DNA from: Syntrophobacteraceae bacterium
Lineage (GTDB): Bacteria; Desulfobacterota; Syntrophobacteria; Syntrophobacterales; Syntrophobacteraceae
Reading direction: 5' to 3'
DNA length: 37,003 nt
NCBI GenBank assembly: GCA_013314815.1
Contig: JABUEY010000025.1
Span: 1-37,003, forward strand
Below are positions 1-7,705 of the stretch, one piece after another; positions within the stretch are counted from its first letter, which is position 1, and each line of letters begins with the position of its first letter. The notes below the pieces were generated by a model. That model had not been told where the DNA came from and made no database searches. It saw only the letters and a program-made list of their open reading frames with translations. The translations under genes and the position numbers were made by a program.

Positions 1-1005
1 GCTACCAATTACCTGGTTTCCATTGACCCGGCACGCTCCATTGCCCAAACCCATCTGGCGGGGCGTTTTCATGAGAAGACCGACGGCTTCTTCTTTCCTT
101 CTGATGTTTGGTGCGAAGAAAAGAGCCATACCTTCGACACGCCCGAGAACCGATTCATCAAGTTTGTACTGGAGCAGTTGGCAAACAGGCTAACCATACT
201 GATGGAGGTCCTTGTCGGGCGAGGTGGGGGCTATTTGAACCCGGAGCTGGCAAGTAAGCTTTCCGTTCTCGATCGAAAGCTTTGCTCTTTCCTCTCGGCG
301 CCATTGTGGAAAGATGTTGGCATAATGACCTATGTGCCGGCGAGCTCCCAGGTACTGCAAAAAAGGGACGGCTACCGACACCTCTACCATTTGTACTGCC
401 TGCTATACCAACTGAGCAGGGCTCAATTCCACTCTATGGATTTTCAAAACATTATGGAAACCAAGGATATCCCTACCCTGTACGAATACTGGTGCTTCTT
501 TGCGGTTAAACAGATTCTAGATCTTCGTTCCAGGGTGCTTAGCGCAAGCCCCATCGTTCAAAGCGACCCTCTCGAACAAAAGCTCGTGACGGGACTGCTG
601 GTTTCCTATGATAACGGACTTACCTTGTGGTTTCAGAAGTCCTATAAAGCAAGGTTGGAGAGCTATTCTCATCAGTTAGTTCCGGATATAGTAATCCAGA
701 GCAGCAATAGAGAGATCGTCTTCGACGCCAAGTTCAAAGGGAGAGTGGAAGACAACGAGATCGACTCGTACCATTTCCATGACATCGACAAGATGCATGC
801 CTACCGGGACGCACTAAGGGATGTGCGTGGCGCCTTTATTCTGTATCCGGGAAACGACCTGGATATGTTCATGGCTCATGAGGGAAGGACCGCCTACGAC
901 GGAGTTGGCGCTTTCCCCTTAAATCCAGGGGAAGACGGCAAGCTCGATCAGCAGAACACGACCGAGGTCGAACAAATAATAGACGCATTCCTCAAAGAAG
1001 ATTGA
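1..1005 (+). CDS. PD-(D/E)XK nuclease domain protein (PF04411/DUF524-like), 5' end missing
   Basis: The reading frame is open from base 1, so the start codon and N-terminal part lie left of the window; 334 codons are visible. An early stretch reads DTPENRFIKFVLEQL, which is typical of PF04411-type proteins. Near the end, PDIVIQ followed about 14 residues later by FDAKFKG fits the PD...(D/E)xK nuclease core. Known members of this family are often encoded next to a McrB-like AAA+ GTPase and are thought to be the nuclease half of a modification-dependent restriction or defence system. That partner would be off the left edge, so the defence role is inference. There is an internal TTG at 178 but homology runs upstream of it, so it is not the start. 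The stop is TGA at 1003-1005, with no clear terminator after it. Confidence 0.75.
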   Translation, partial: ATNYLVSIDPARSIAQTHLAGRFHEKTDGFFFPSDVWCEEKSHTFDTPENRFIKFVLEQLANRLTILMEVLVGRGGGYLNPELASKLSVLDRKLCSFLSAPLWKDVGIMTYVPASSQVLQKRDGYRHLYHLYCLLYQLSRAQFHSMDFQNIMETKDIPTLYEYWCFFAVKQILDLRSRVLSASPIVQSDPLEQKLVTGLLVSYDNGLTLWFQKSYKARLESYSHQLVPDIVIQSSNREIVFDAKFKGRVEDNEIDSYHFHDIDKMHAYRDALRDVRGAFILYPGNDLDMFMAHEGRTAYDGVGAFPLNPGEDGKLDQQNTTEVEQIIDAFLKED

Positions 1006-1416
1006 TGCCGAGTTCTCTGGGGTATCCTCGTTTACTCACACAGGAGTTTAAGAGGTGATGCGTCGGAAGGGCAGAAAACGGGCATGAGTTCGCACTGTTA
1101 CGATGCTCGTGGGTGTAAGACAGGACTTTCAGCGTCAGGCTCGCCATTAAGCTTATTTCCTTTTCAATTCCACCTCTGGCAGACCTCGTGCTCTCGCCCG
1201 TGTCCCGGTCTGGAATTCGCCTTGGACGAGCAGGCTCGTCGTAACGTTCGCCCCAATCGTGTTCGTCATCCTACGGACTGCAAGTTCGCCTCCGATTGCT
1301 CCCCACCCCGCCTCGCGACGACGCAGTTACCTTCAGCTATCGGGATTGGGCACCTCCCGAGAGAGGACTTGCACCTCTCTGATCGCACCTGCTCCCAGGC
1401 GCACAGTCTCAGCCTT
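1006..1416. other. Gene-free stretch of unknown origin ahead of the transposase relic
   Basis: About 410 bases with no convincing protein on either strand. It contains a short perfect hairpin at 1361-1379 (six paired bases, gagagg/cctctc, around a seven-base loop). Read on the minus strand the stretch has an RNA-like feel, with many short conserved-looking GC segments such as the reverse of 1262-1300, but I could not match it to a known RNA. It runs directly into transposase homology at about 1417, so it may be the flank or an inserted part of a decayed mobile element. Confidence 0.3.
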
Positions 1417-1714
1417 CGCATGGATCACGGGACGCAATACCTCTCGGACCATTTCCAGACTCAGCTCCGCTACTGGGGAATTACTCCGAGCTTTGCCTTC
1501 TTGGAGGAGCGTCAAACCAACGGGGTGGTGGAGAGGTTTTTCCGCACGATCAAGGAGCAGGCGCGATGCGCCGGCAGGCGCCTCGGCCCGTAGTGGGTTT
1601 TTCCGCACGCTCAAGGAGCAGGCGATCTACGGACGGATCTTTTTCCATGAAGATCGCTCAATTTGGGATATAGTATGCAGCATACCGTCTTACTGTTTCC
1701 TCACTGAGGATTGA
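1417..1714 (+). pseudogene. Transposase relic (integrase-core, IS481/IS3-like)
   Basis: Only the C-terminal end of an rve-type integrase core remains. From 1417 one frame reads RMDHGTQYLSDHFQ, then GITPSFAFLEERQTNGVVERF and FRTIKEQ, matching the DNG/S..YTS...Q...GI and N.VVERF..TLKEQ blocks of these transposases. The frame ends at a TAG at 1591-1593. The homology resumes in the next frame with FFRTLKEQAIYGRIFFHED. The break is caused by a duplication: a 29-base segment at 1535-1563 recurs at 1596-1624 with one mismatch, offset 61 bases, which shifts the frame by one. No N-terminal half and no terminal inverted repeats are visible, so the element is dead. Confidence 0.7.
1535..1624 (+). repeat. 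29-base direct repeat inside the transposase relic
   Basis: Copies at 1535-1563 and 1596-1624 differ at one position (A to C) and encode FFRTIKEQA and FFRTLKEQA in different frames. The 32 bases between them (1564-1595) contain cgccggcaggcg, a small inverted repeat. This looks like a local duplication or an imperfect insertion that froze the gene. Confidence 0.75.
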
Positions 1715-1871
1715 AACAATTCTGGCAAACAAGGGCGACCTGGAATGCTCATGTCTTGCCTATTCGTAGTATCGGGTTTTTGATATTCGAGTCTCCATGC
1801 GGACAGCTTGGCAGGCGGGGTCTCAAATCCCCCATCCGGTTCTTTTGCGACTCACAATGCGGAGAAACACC

Positions 1872-2558
1872 ATGAGACAGAGTTTCAACGGGCGCAGATG
1901 CATTGGGATGGTCGAAGTATTCTTGTTGATGCTGCTGATGGCATGTCTTCCGGCAAATGCAGATGAGTGGGGGGGATACAGTTCAAGGTGGACGGACAAT
2001 TTTGACGGTTCGTCCCTGGACCCTCGCTGGACCTGGGCGCGTGAAGACCCAACCCACTGGAGTCTCATCACCCGCCCCGGGCATCTGCGCATAGTCACTC
2101 AAACCGGCGGTATTTTCGAGTCGACGGAAAAACAGAAGAACCTGCTTCTGACGCCGGCGCCCGAAGGCGACTTCAGAATCGTTACGAAATGTACCATCGA
2201 CCCAACGGAAAACTTTCAATATGCCGGACTGATGGTCTACCAGGGTCGGGACAGGTACGTCCAGGTGAACCGGGCCTTCACCGACGGAAATTCATTCAAC
2301 TTTGACGTGGAGACCGGTGGAACACCGACCAACCACCGCGTTCCGGCATCGGCGACCACGTTTTACCTGCGCATTACGAAACAGGGAGATACCTATACCG
2401 GCGATTACAGCCTGGACGGTGAATCCTGGACAACAATCGGGCTGGGGACCGTTTCCCTGGCCGGCTCGAAAGTGGGCATCTGTGCCGCCAACAACCTTCC
2501 AGGCAAACCGCACATTCCCGCAGATTTTGATTTTTTCACTCTTTACAGCAACCGGTGA
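1872..2558 (+). CDS. Secreted concanavalin-like (DUF1349 / GH43 C-terminal-like) protein
   Basis: A 228-residue protein with a signal peptide: a basic start (RQSFNGRRC), a hydrophobic core (VFLLMLLMACLP) and likely cleavage after ANA at about residue 31. The mature part is a single beta-sandwich-like domain with WTDNFDGSSLDPRWTW near its start, QYAGLMVYQGRDRYVQV in the middle, YSLDGESWTTIG, and DFDFFTLY at the end. This pattern is known from the C-terminal domain of family 43 glycosidases and from DUF1349 proteins, which bind or act on carbohydrate. No catalytic residues can be assigned, so a lectin-like or glucan-related role is inference. The ATG at 1872 is preferred because GGAG lies 7 bases upstream; an ATG at 1797 is in frame but lacks a ribosome site and would bury the signal peptide. 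Confidence 0.75.
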   Translation: MRQSFNGRRCIGMVEVFLLMLLMACLPANADEWGGYSSRWTDNFDGSSLDPRWTWAREDPTHWSLITRPGHLRIVTQTGGIFESTEKQKNLLLTPAPEGDFRIVTKCTIDPTENFQYAGLMVYQGRDRYVQVNRAFTDGNSFNFDVETGGTPTNHRVPASATTFYLRITKQGDTYTGDYSLDGESWTTIGLGTVSLAGSKVGICAANNLPGKPHIPADFDFFTLYSNR

Positions 2559-2757
2559 GGATTCTGCCACGAGGGGAACACCTGAAAGGGTTTCAGACCC
2601 GATTCGAACGTCACCCCACAAGGTCTTGCATCCCTTGACTCTGCCCTTTCAGAAGAACGGCGACCCCTTCCGGCCGGCCGCCGTTCTGTTGAGGGCTGGA
2701 TTGCGGATCGGCTGAAGACAAGCCGTGATTCCGGTGTCTGTTTATCCGCCCCGGCGA

Positions 2758-5058
2758 CTATTCCGCCAGAGGCACACGCAGACCGCCGGAACGAGCCTGC
2801 ATGCCCGGCTCAAAGAGGTCTCCCTTGTTATGAACGCAGAAACCCGAGTTCGGATCATAGCCTGACGCGCCGATTTCCGGGAGCTCGAACAGGACATCAT
2901 CCGCTCGCCCGTCACGATTGGCGTCGGTCGGTTTGGCCCTGATCATCACAAGGAGGGACGGGTGATCGAACGGCGCCTGGTCGCACTGGACACGCCGGTC
3001 GGTCAAGGTCAGCATGAAGGCGGTCAAATGGTCAATCTCGTCGTCGGTCAGGTCCAGAGGCTGAACGAAGCGGTCGACATTGGTCCCGAAGTCAGGCGCC
3101 GGAACAGGAAATCCTTCCTTCCCCAGCAGCCCCGTACCCGACGTGTCACCGGTGTAGCTGGGATCGATCAGGCTCTTGTCGCGCCGGCTGCCTCCACGAC
3201 TGTAGAACTCGACCACCTGGCGCAGGGTGCCGTAGGCGCCGTTATGGAAATAGGGTGGAGTGAGGCCCACGTTCCGAAGGGTCGGAGTTTTGAAGCTCCC
3301 CGCCACCATCTCACGCTCCTCATTCCAGTCGAAGCTGGGGTCCACCGAATCCGTGGTATCGTTCACGTCGGTGTCACAGCCCGGATAGACCGGAGTGCCG
3401 CCGAGTTCGATCAAGGTGGGGGTGTTGCACGGGTCGGTGACGCCCGAGGTGTCATTGACCGGCAGACCCAGCTGTTCGGCAAGGAAGATGCGCGCAATCG
3501 AGAGGGGATTGCCATAAATATCGGTCCCACCATTTCCCGGGTCGAAACTGGAAGGGGAAACCCCGATATTGAAGAAGCCGCGATCATGGACAGCACCCTC
3601 GATGACGGCCGGTGTTCCCGGTCCCCGGTCATTCATGCGGGACCGTTCCACCATCACGAGACTCGTCCCCGCCTGGAACTGCGATTCCGCCGACAGGGGT
3701 AAAGGATGGCAGGCGCTGCACGCCGGTCCGGGACGACCGCCGGTATTGGGCCCGAACAGGGTGAAGAGGCGGAATCCGTCCAATTCACCGGGAGTCAGCG
3801 CATCGGAAACATTCTGGCATACGGGTACTCCCGCGACCAGTGCGGGATTGCAATCGTCAAAGCGGCTTTTGTCCGACACCAGCTTCGATTCATAGATCAT
3901 GATGGCGATACCCCAGAACATGGAGAAGTTGTGTTCCATCTGGGTGTACCCATGCTTTCCACCGGCTTTCAATTGGCCACCTTCGGTGATGATGAACCGG
4001 CCGTTGCTCTTCCAGTATTTCTCGTGGAACGCCTTCTGGATCAGGTCGGAATAGGTGAATCCGACCCTGAGGCCTCGACCGGTGAGGAAACGAAGACGAA
4101 GATCGCCGAATGGTCCGGGTTTTCCGAACACACTGTCCTGGGGGTGAATCTTCTGCAAGGCAAGCGGCCGGCGCAGGAGCATCTTCCTGCCGACATCCGC
4201 GAACGTGCGCCCCTCACAAGACATCTCTTTTTCGCTCAAGGGAGGTCCGACCGCCTGGGAAGCCAGGCTCGCGTCATCGAGGTCCAGGTAACCCAGCTGG
4301 GGTTTCCCCGCGCCGTCCAATACGATCAGCCGTTTTTGGGGATCCCCCGCAATATCCCTCGGCCCGAAGACTCCAACCCCGTTGAATTTTCGATGGGCTC
4401 TGCCGTCCCAAAACTGAAAAAGACTGAAAACGGCATTGACCGTCGTCGGTGTGTTTCGCGGTTCCACCTGTCGGGCAGCGTATTTTCCCGCATGGAAGAT
4501 ATCGTTGTTCGGCTTTCCACACCAGTCTTTCACCCCGAATATACGCCTTGTTTTGAAGAACGTGGCATCGAACGATCCGGGAGACGAAACGGCGTCATCG
4601 GTTGCGATCACGATGGGTGAGTTCCTGTCTTTGTAGTCGGAGAGTTCGTAGATAGGAAAATCATCCGCTTTGAGACGGTAGGTGGCATCGATGGGGAACC
4701 CCCCGGACTTGGTGGTGCCGATGGGGGCATTCGGCAACGGTTCTCCGTCAAAGTTATCGATGGCGCCAAAGGAAGTGTCCTCCTCCGGCTCCTTCAAAAA
4801 GCCGGGGGTCAGGACATTGTTGAGTCGAGGGTCCGCTCCGGCGCTGAAATGGCAGCTGTAGCAGGACTGTCCGTCGCTGCCGACCTGTTGATCGAAGAAG
4901 AAGGCCTTGCCAAGAACCAATGCCCAGTTTGCATCCTTGACAATCCCGCTGAGATCGGCAAGCTTGGGAGTCAGCACAGCCTGGCTGTTCCCTGCGGACA
5001 GCGGAACGACAAGCAGAAAGAAACCTGCACAAAAAGCAGACACGAGTTTTCTCATCAT
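2758..5058 (-). CDS. Di-heme cytochrome c peroxidase / MauG-family protein, long form
   Basis: A 766-residue exported protein. The signal peptide covers about residues 1-26 (KLVSAFCAGFFLLVVPLSAG). Two haem c attachment motifs are visible: CYSCH at residues 66-70 and CSACH at 447-451. The C-terminal block FKTPTLRNVGLTPPYFHNGAYGTL followed by LTDDEIDHLTAFMLTL is the classic end of the CcpA/MauG family. Family members reduce hydrogen peroxide or oxidise proteins in the periplasm. About 380 residues separate the two haem sites, roughly twice the usual distance, so there are large insertions. Start: ATG at 5058 or the adjacent ATG at 5055, both behind AAAGGAGGGAG; upstream in-frame ATGs (to 5226) have no support. 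The gene is monocistronic as far as seen. Substrate cannot be inferred. Confidence 0.88.
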   Translation of the reverse strand: MMRKLVSAFCAGFFLLVVPLSAGNSQAVLTPKLADLSGIVKDANWALVLGKAFFFDQQVGSDGQSCYSCHFSAGADPRLNNVLTPGFLKEPEEDTSFGAIDNFDGEPLPNAPIGTTKSGGFPIDATYRLKADDFPIYELSDYKDRNSPIVIATDDAVSSPGSFDATFFKTRRIFGVKDWCGKPNNDIFHAGKYAARQVEPRNTPTTVNAVFSLFQFWDGRAHRKFNGVGVFGPRDIAGDPQKRLIVLDGAGKPQLGYLDLDDASLASQAVGPPLSEKEMSCEGRTFADVGRKMLLRRPLALQKIHPQDSVFGKPGPFGDLRLRFLTGRGLRVGFTYSDLIQKAFHEKYWKSNGRFIITEGGQLKAGGKHGYTQMEHNFSMFWGIAIMIYESKLVSDKSRFDDCNPALVAGVPVCQNVSDALTPGELDGFRLFTLFGPNTGGRPGPACSACHPLPLSAESQFQAGTSLVMVERSRMNDRGPGTPAVIEGAVHDRGFFNIGVSPSSFDPGNGGTDIYGNPLSIARIFLAEQLGLPVNDTSGVTDPCNTPTLIELGGTPVYPGCDTDVNDTTDSVDPSFDWNEEREMVAGSFKTPTLRNVGLTPPYFHNGAYGTLRQVVEFYSRGGSRRDKSLIDPSYTGDTSGTGLLGKEGFPVPAPDFGTNVDRFVQPLDLTDDEIDHLTAFMLTLTDRRVQCDQAPFDHPSLLVMIRAKPTDANRDGRADDVLFELPEIGASGYDPNSGFCVHNKGDLFEPGMQARSGGLRVPLAE

Positions 5059-5519
5059 CTCCCTCCTTTCTGATGAGCTGTTAACAAGGAACCTGTACGC
5101 TGGACAAAATCCGCATTCCGTGGATCGAGAACCGTTTTCCCCCTTTCCCTTCCACCGGTCTGCTGCTTCAACGGACATACCGTGACCCAGGTAGTGCCCG
5201 GCAATCCGCAAGGCTTCAAAGGGCAAGAAAAATCCTGCACTGTACTGCCTGGAAGTCTATCGAGGGAAACCGCCCGCGTTCAAAGTTTGAAGACGCCAAT
5301 AGAGGTGATGCGCTGGGGAAAAGACTGAATCGTGAGAGTGGAAGGAAAGCTGCTGCCTTCCCTCCCGATACCGGGCTGAATCTCCTGAATGCCTCCTTCT
5401 TACATGACTTGCCAACCTTGATGAAATGGGGTGTTCTTACTATTTACTGGAGCAGAATGCCGTATTTCTTGCCTACAGGTGGATCGAAACGCCATACATG
5501 CGGCAAGACGTGTTTCGAG
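5059..5519. other. Intergenic stretch upstream of the peroxidase gene
   Basis: No protein is supported on either strand. The first 20 bases hold the Shine-Dalgarno site of the peroxidase gene. I see no confident promoter, hairpin or repeat in the rest; the right half merges with the decayed end of the enoyl-CoA hydratase relic. Confidence 0.5.
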
Positions 5520-5795
5520 TTCAATACCTCCATTATCCCCGACACTCTTCCCGAGTAAAGGATCTTCTCCGCGTTTCGCGCTTCGACGCAGTGCTTCAAC
5601 ACCTCGACGATTCACGCAAAGAACGTAGACCCGAAAGTGACTTCGTTCAATGATATCTTTGCCTTTCCGGTCGCCATGATTCGATGGTCGACCGCCGCTG
5701 CAATCATGCATCCACCGGCAAAGGCATGCCCGTTCAAAGCTGCGATGATCGCTTTTTGGAAACGTGAAGATATACCGCTGCCGTTCACGCGAAGG
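5520..5795 (-). pseudogene. Enoyl-CoA hydratase/isomerase (crotonase) relic with in-frame TGA
   Basis: On the minus strand from about 5795, one frame reads QKAIIAALNGHAFAGG, then CMIAAAVDHRIMATGKAKIS and LNEVTFGSTFFA, the central crotonase block with its acyl-CoA oxyanion-hole glycines (GHAFAGG). A TGA at about 5612-5614 follows FFA, and in the same frame the homology continues as IVEVLKHCVEARNAEKILYSG. After that the similarity fades and a TAA closes the frame. Intact relatives have Gly where the TGA stands, so a GGA-to-TGA change is the simplest reading. The N-terminal third is missing; upstream sequence is repetitive. An intact gene would be about 250-260 residues, so this is a non-functional remnant. 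Confidence 0.7.
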
Positions 5796-5797
5796 AG

Positions 5798-5835
5798 TTG
5801 TAAGGACGTAGTGACCTTGTAAGGCCGTAATGACG
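5798..5835 (+). repeat. Two tandem 19-base units at the edge of the crotonase relic
   Basis: Units at 5798-5816 and 5817-5835 share 16 of 19 bases (ttgtaagg.cgta.tgac.). The following 40 bases repeat the word acgtcgttg twice. The block sits where the N-terminal part of the relic should be, so it may mark the breakpoint that destroyed the gene. Confidence 0.6.
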
Positions 5836-6106
5836 TTGGTGCGGGAACGTCGTTGTTGTGCGCATACGTCGTTGCGGGACTGACGTCCTGTCGGGTGTAA
5901 TTGTCCTTTGTGCGACAACCGTCCAGGCAAGCGTTTATGAGAAAATGCCGGAAGAACCTCTTTCCGCGGCCTTCGAAAACTTTCTGTTGCCTGTTCCCCC
6001 CATGAACTCGGACTCTTCCTGCTTCAGGCTCCACCGAGTACAGGGCTGTATGGCCCAATTTCCTGAAATTCCATTGATATTCTCTGGAAATAAGTATTTT
6101 TGCATA

Positions 6107-6138
6107 GACAATTCCAATTGGACAAATTGGAATGTGTC
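6107..6138. promoter_or_regulatory. Inverted repeat, likely operator, within the promoter of the desulfidase operon
   Basis: ATTCCAATT (6111-6119) and AATTGGAAT (6125-6133) are perfect inverted copies around five bases. The symmetry extends to GACA (6107-6110) and TGTC (6135-6138) if one G is skipped. It overlaps a good sigma-70 type promoter, as expected for a repressor site. The regulator is unknown; none is encoded next to it. Confidence 0.6.
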
Positions 6139-6145
6139 ATATAAT
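6118..6145 (+). promoter_or_regulatory. Predicted sigma-70 promoter for the TudS-like / ABC operon
   Basis: A -35 box TTGGAC at 6118-6123, a 16-base spacer and a perfect -10 box TATAAT at 6140-6145. Transcription would begin near 6152, leaving a leader of about 210 bases before the ATG at 6362. I recognise no riboswitch in the leader. Confidence 0.55.
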
Positions 6146-6361
6146 GGCTTTCATGGATGAGATAAATGCTCTCGTAAGCCATTTGCATGGATACCCTGCC
6201 TGCACACGGGCCTGACAGAGTCTATGTCCGTTTGTCGGAGCCATAAGCCCGGTAAAGAGGAAAATGAGATCACCTGGCATGGTGGGGAAGACGATCGAAG
6301 GTTTGGAGGGCGGATCTGTGTTTTCTTTCCTGGCGGCGACTGGAAGGTTGCAGGAGAATGG

Positions 6362-6892
6362 ATGATGCTGCGCAGCAGAAGGGTACTCGTCGTATGTCAC
6401 TGCCTTCTCAATTCCAATGCAAAGGTGCAACCGCTTGCAAAGGTGGGGGGAGTCCACGCCGATGTTTTGAAAAATTACATCGATGACGGAGTCGGACTGC
6501 TCCAGCTTCCGTGCCCGGAGCTCGCCTACCTGGGTATCAACCGTTGGGGTATGACTCGAGAACAATACGATCATCCCAATTTTCGATCTCACTGCGAGAG
6601 CATCTCTGCGCCATCGGTCCATCAGATCGAGGCGTTCGTACAGGCCGGGTACGAGATTGTCGGAATCATGGGAATGGATGGCAGCCCCAATTGTGGAGTG
6701 AACCGGACATGCCTGGGATACAGGGGAGGTGAGGTCGCGGGCCTGGGCGATGGGGGTGGGGGAAGGAATGCGCTGAGGATGGTACCCGGCACCGGTGTGT
6801 TCATGGAGGTGCTTCGGGCCGTTTTGGAGAATAAAGGCTTGCGGATTTCTTTCCTGGCAGTGAATGAGGGAAATCCCTGTGACAATGCGTGA
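6362..6892 (+). CDS. TudS-related putative [4Fe-4S] desulfidase (DUF523-like)
   Basis: A 176-residue cytosolic protein. Three motifs match the TudS/DUF523 group: CHCLLN with C12 and C14, LPCPEL with C51, and GSPNCGVN with C111. In TudS, three cysteines hold a [4Fe-4S] cluster whose free iron takes sulfur from a thio-substrate such as thiouracil. C14, C51 and C111 are the likely ligands here (inference by motif position). The true substrate is unknown. ATG 6362 is chosen because AGGAG lies five bases upstream (6352-6356); the frame is open back to an ATG at 6224, but that 46-codon extension lacks family similarity. It is followed after 20 bases by a binding-protein gene and then a permease, so it may act on something imported by them. 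Confidence 0.75.
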   Translation: MMLRSRRVLVVCHCLLNSNAKVQPLAKVGGVHADVLKNYIDDGVGLLQLPCPELAYLGINRWGMTREQYDHPNFRSHCESISAPSVHQIEAFVQAGYEIVGIMGMDGSPNCGVNRTCLGYRGGEVAGLGDGGGGRNALRMVPGTGVFMEVLRAVLENKGLRISFLAVNEGNPCDNA

Positions 6893-6912
6893 TCGCGATC
6901 GGGAGATGGAAG

Positions 6913-7689
6913 ATGGAACTGAGAAGGATTGCACTTGTGTTCGGGATGTGTTTGCTGTTGCTGGTGCCGCCCCTTTCGGCAGCCGCGGATGATTCGTTGA
7001 AAAAAGTGATGGAAAGAGGTGAACTGGTTGTCGGATTCTGTGCCCAGTACCCGCCGTTCGAGTCCAAGAACGAAAAGACGGCCGAATTCGAAGGGTTCGA
7101 TGTCGACCTGGGGCGGGCCATAGCCGGGCAGATGGGGGTCAGGGCAAGGTTTGTCGACGCCGAATGGCAGGGGCTTCTCGGAGGGCTGAAGAAGGGCGAC
7201 TTCGATGCCCTGATCACCTGCATGTCCAAATCGGAAGCAAGAAACGAGAATGTAAACTTCAGCAACGTCTACTACACCCTCCCGGATGTGATTGTCGTCC
7301 GAAAGGATGAATCCGCCGTCAAAGACAAGGAGGATCTCAAGGGGAGAATCGTCGGCGTCCAGTTGGGATCGGGAAGTGAACAACTGGCGGACCAGCTGAA
7401 GGACCACTTCAAGGAGATCAAACGCTACAATTATAACCCCGAAGCCTTTACGGACCTCAAATTCAAACGTATCGACGCCGTGATAGTCGGCTACGCGTAC
7501 GCTGTGAACCAGATCAAGACGGATCCTTCGTACAAGGTTGTGGGGAAACCCCTTGCCGAAGCGGAAATCGTCGTCGTCGCACCCAAGGGTGCCGACGCGC
7601 TGACGGAGAGGATCAACGTCGCTCTGACCGCAATCAGGGCGGACGGGACATATGATAAGATCCATGACCGCTGGTTGAAGGTCGAGTGA
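6913..7689 (+). CDS. ABC transporter substrate-binding protein, polar amino acid type (SBP_bac_3)
   Basis: A 258-residue periplasmic binding protein. Signal peptide at about 1-25 (LALVFGMCLLLLVPPLSAAA-like core). The mature part shows the family 3 pattern: LVVGFCAQYPPFE, then FEGFDVDLGRAIA, WQGLLGGLKKGDFDAL, the hinge SNVYYTLPDVIVV, GVQLGSGSE and a final YDKIHDRWL. Such proteins capture polar amino acids or similar small molecules and deliver them to a HisM/GlnP-type permease, which follows. ATG 6913 is preferred over a GTG at 6889 because it places the basic N-terminus directly before the hydrophobic core. It lies 20 bases after the desulfidase stop. Confidence 0.88.
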   Translation: MELRRIALVFGMCLLLLVPPLSAAADDSLKKVMERGELVVGFCAQYPPFESKNEKTAEFEGFDVDLGRAIAGQMGVRARFVDAEWQGLLGGLKKGDFDALITCMSKSEARNENVNFSNVYYTLPDVIVVRKDESAVKDKEDLKGRIVGVQLGSGSEQLADQLKDHFKEIKRYNYNPEAFTDLKFKRIDAVIVGYAYAVNQIKTDPSYKVVGKPLAEAEIVVVAPKGADALTERINVALTAIRADGTYDKIHDRWLKVE

Positions 7690-7705
7690 AAGGCTGCCGC
7701 CGAGC

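Noticed and set aside
2962-4620. Two long plus-strand open frames (246 and 304 codons) opposite the peroxidase gene
   Set aside because: They are antisense to a gene with clear haem motifs, signal peptide and ribosome site; their translations show no domain.
5612-5614. TGA in the crotonase relic as a selenocysteine codon
   Set aside because: The family has no known selenoproteins, relatives have Gly there, and the N-terminal part of the gene is missing.
6224-6361. N-terminal extension of the desulfidase gene to ATG 6224
   Set aside because: In frame, but without family similarity; AGGAG at 6352-6356 marks 6362 as the start.
6152-6361. Riboswitch in the desulfidase leader
   Set aside because: I could not match the TPP, cobalamin, SAM or molybdenum-cofactor consensus.
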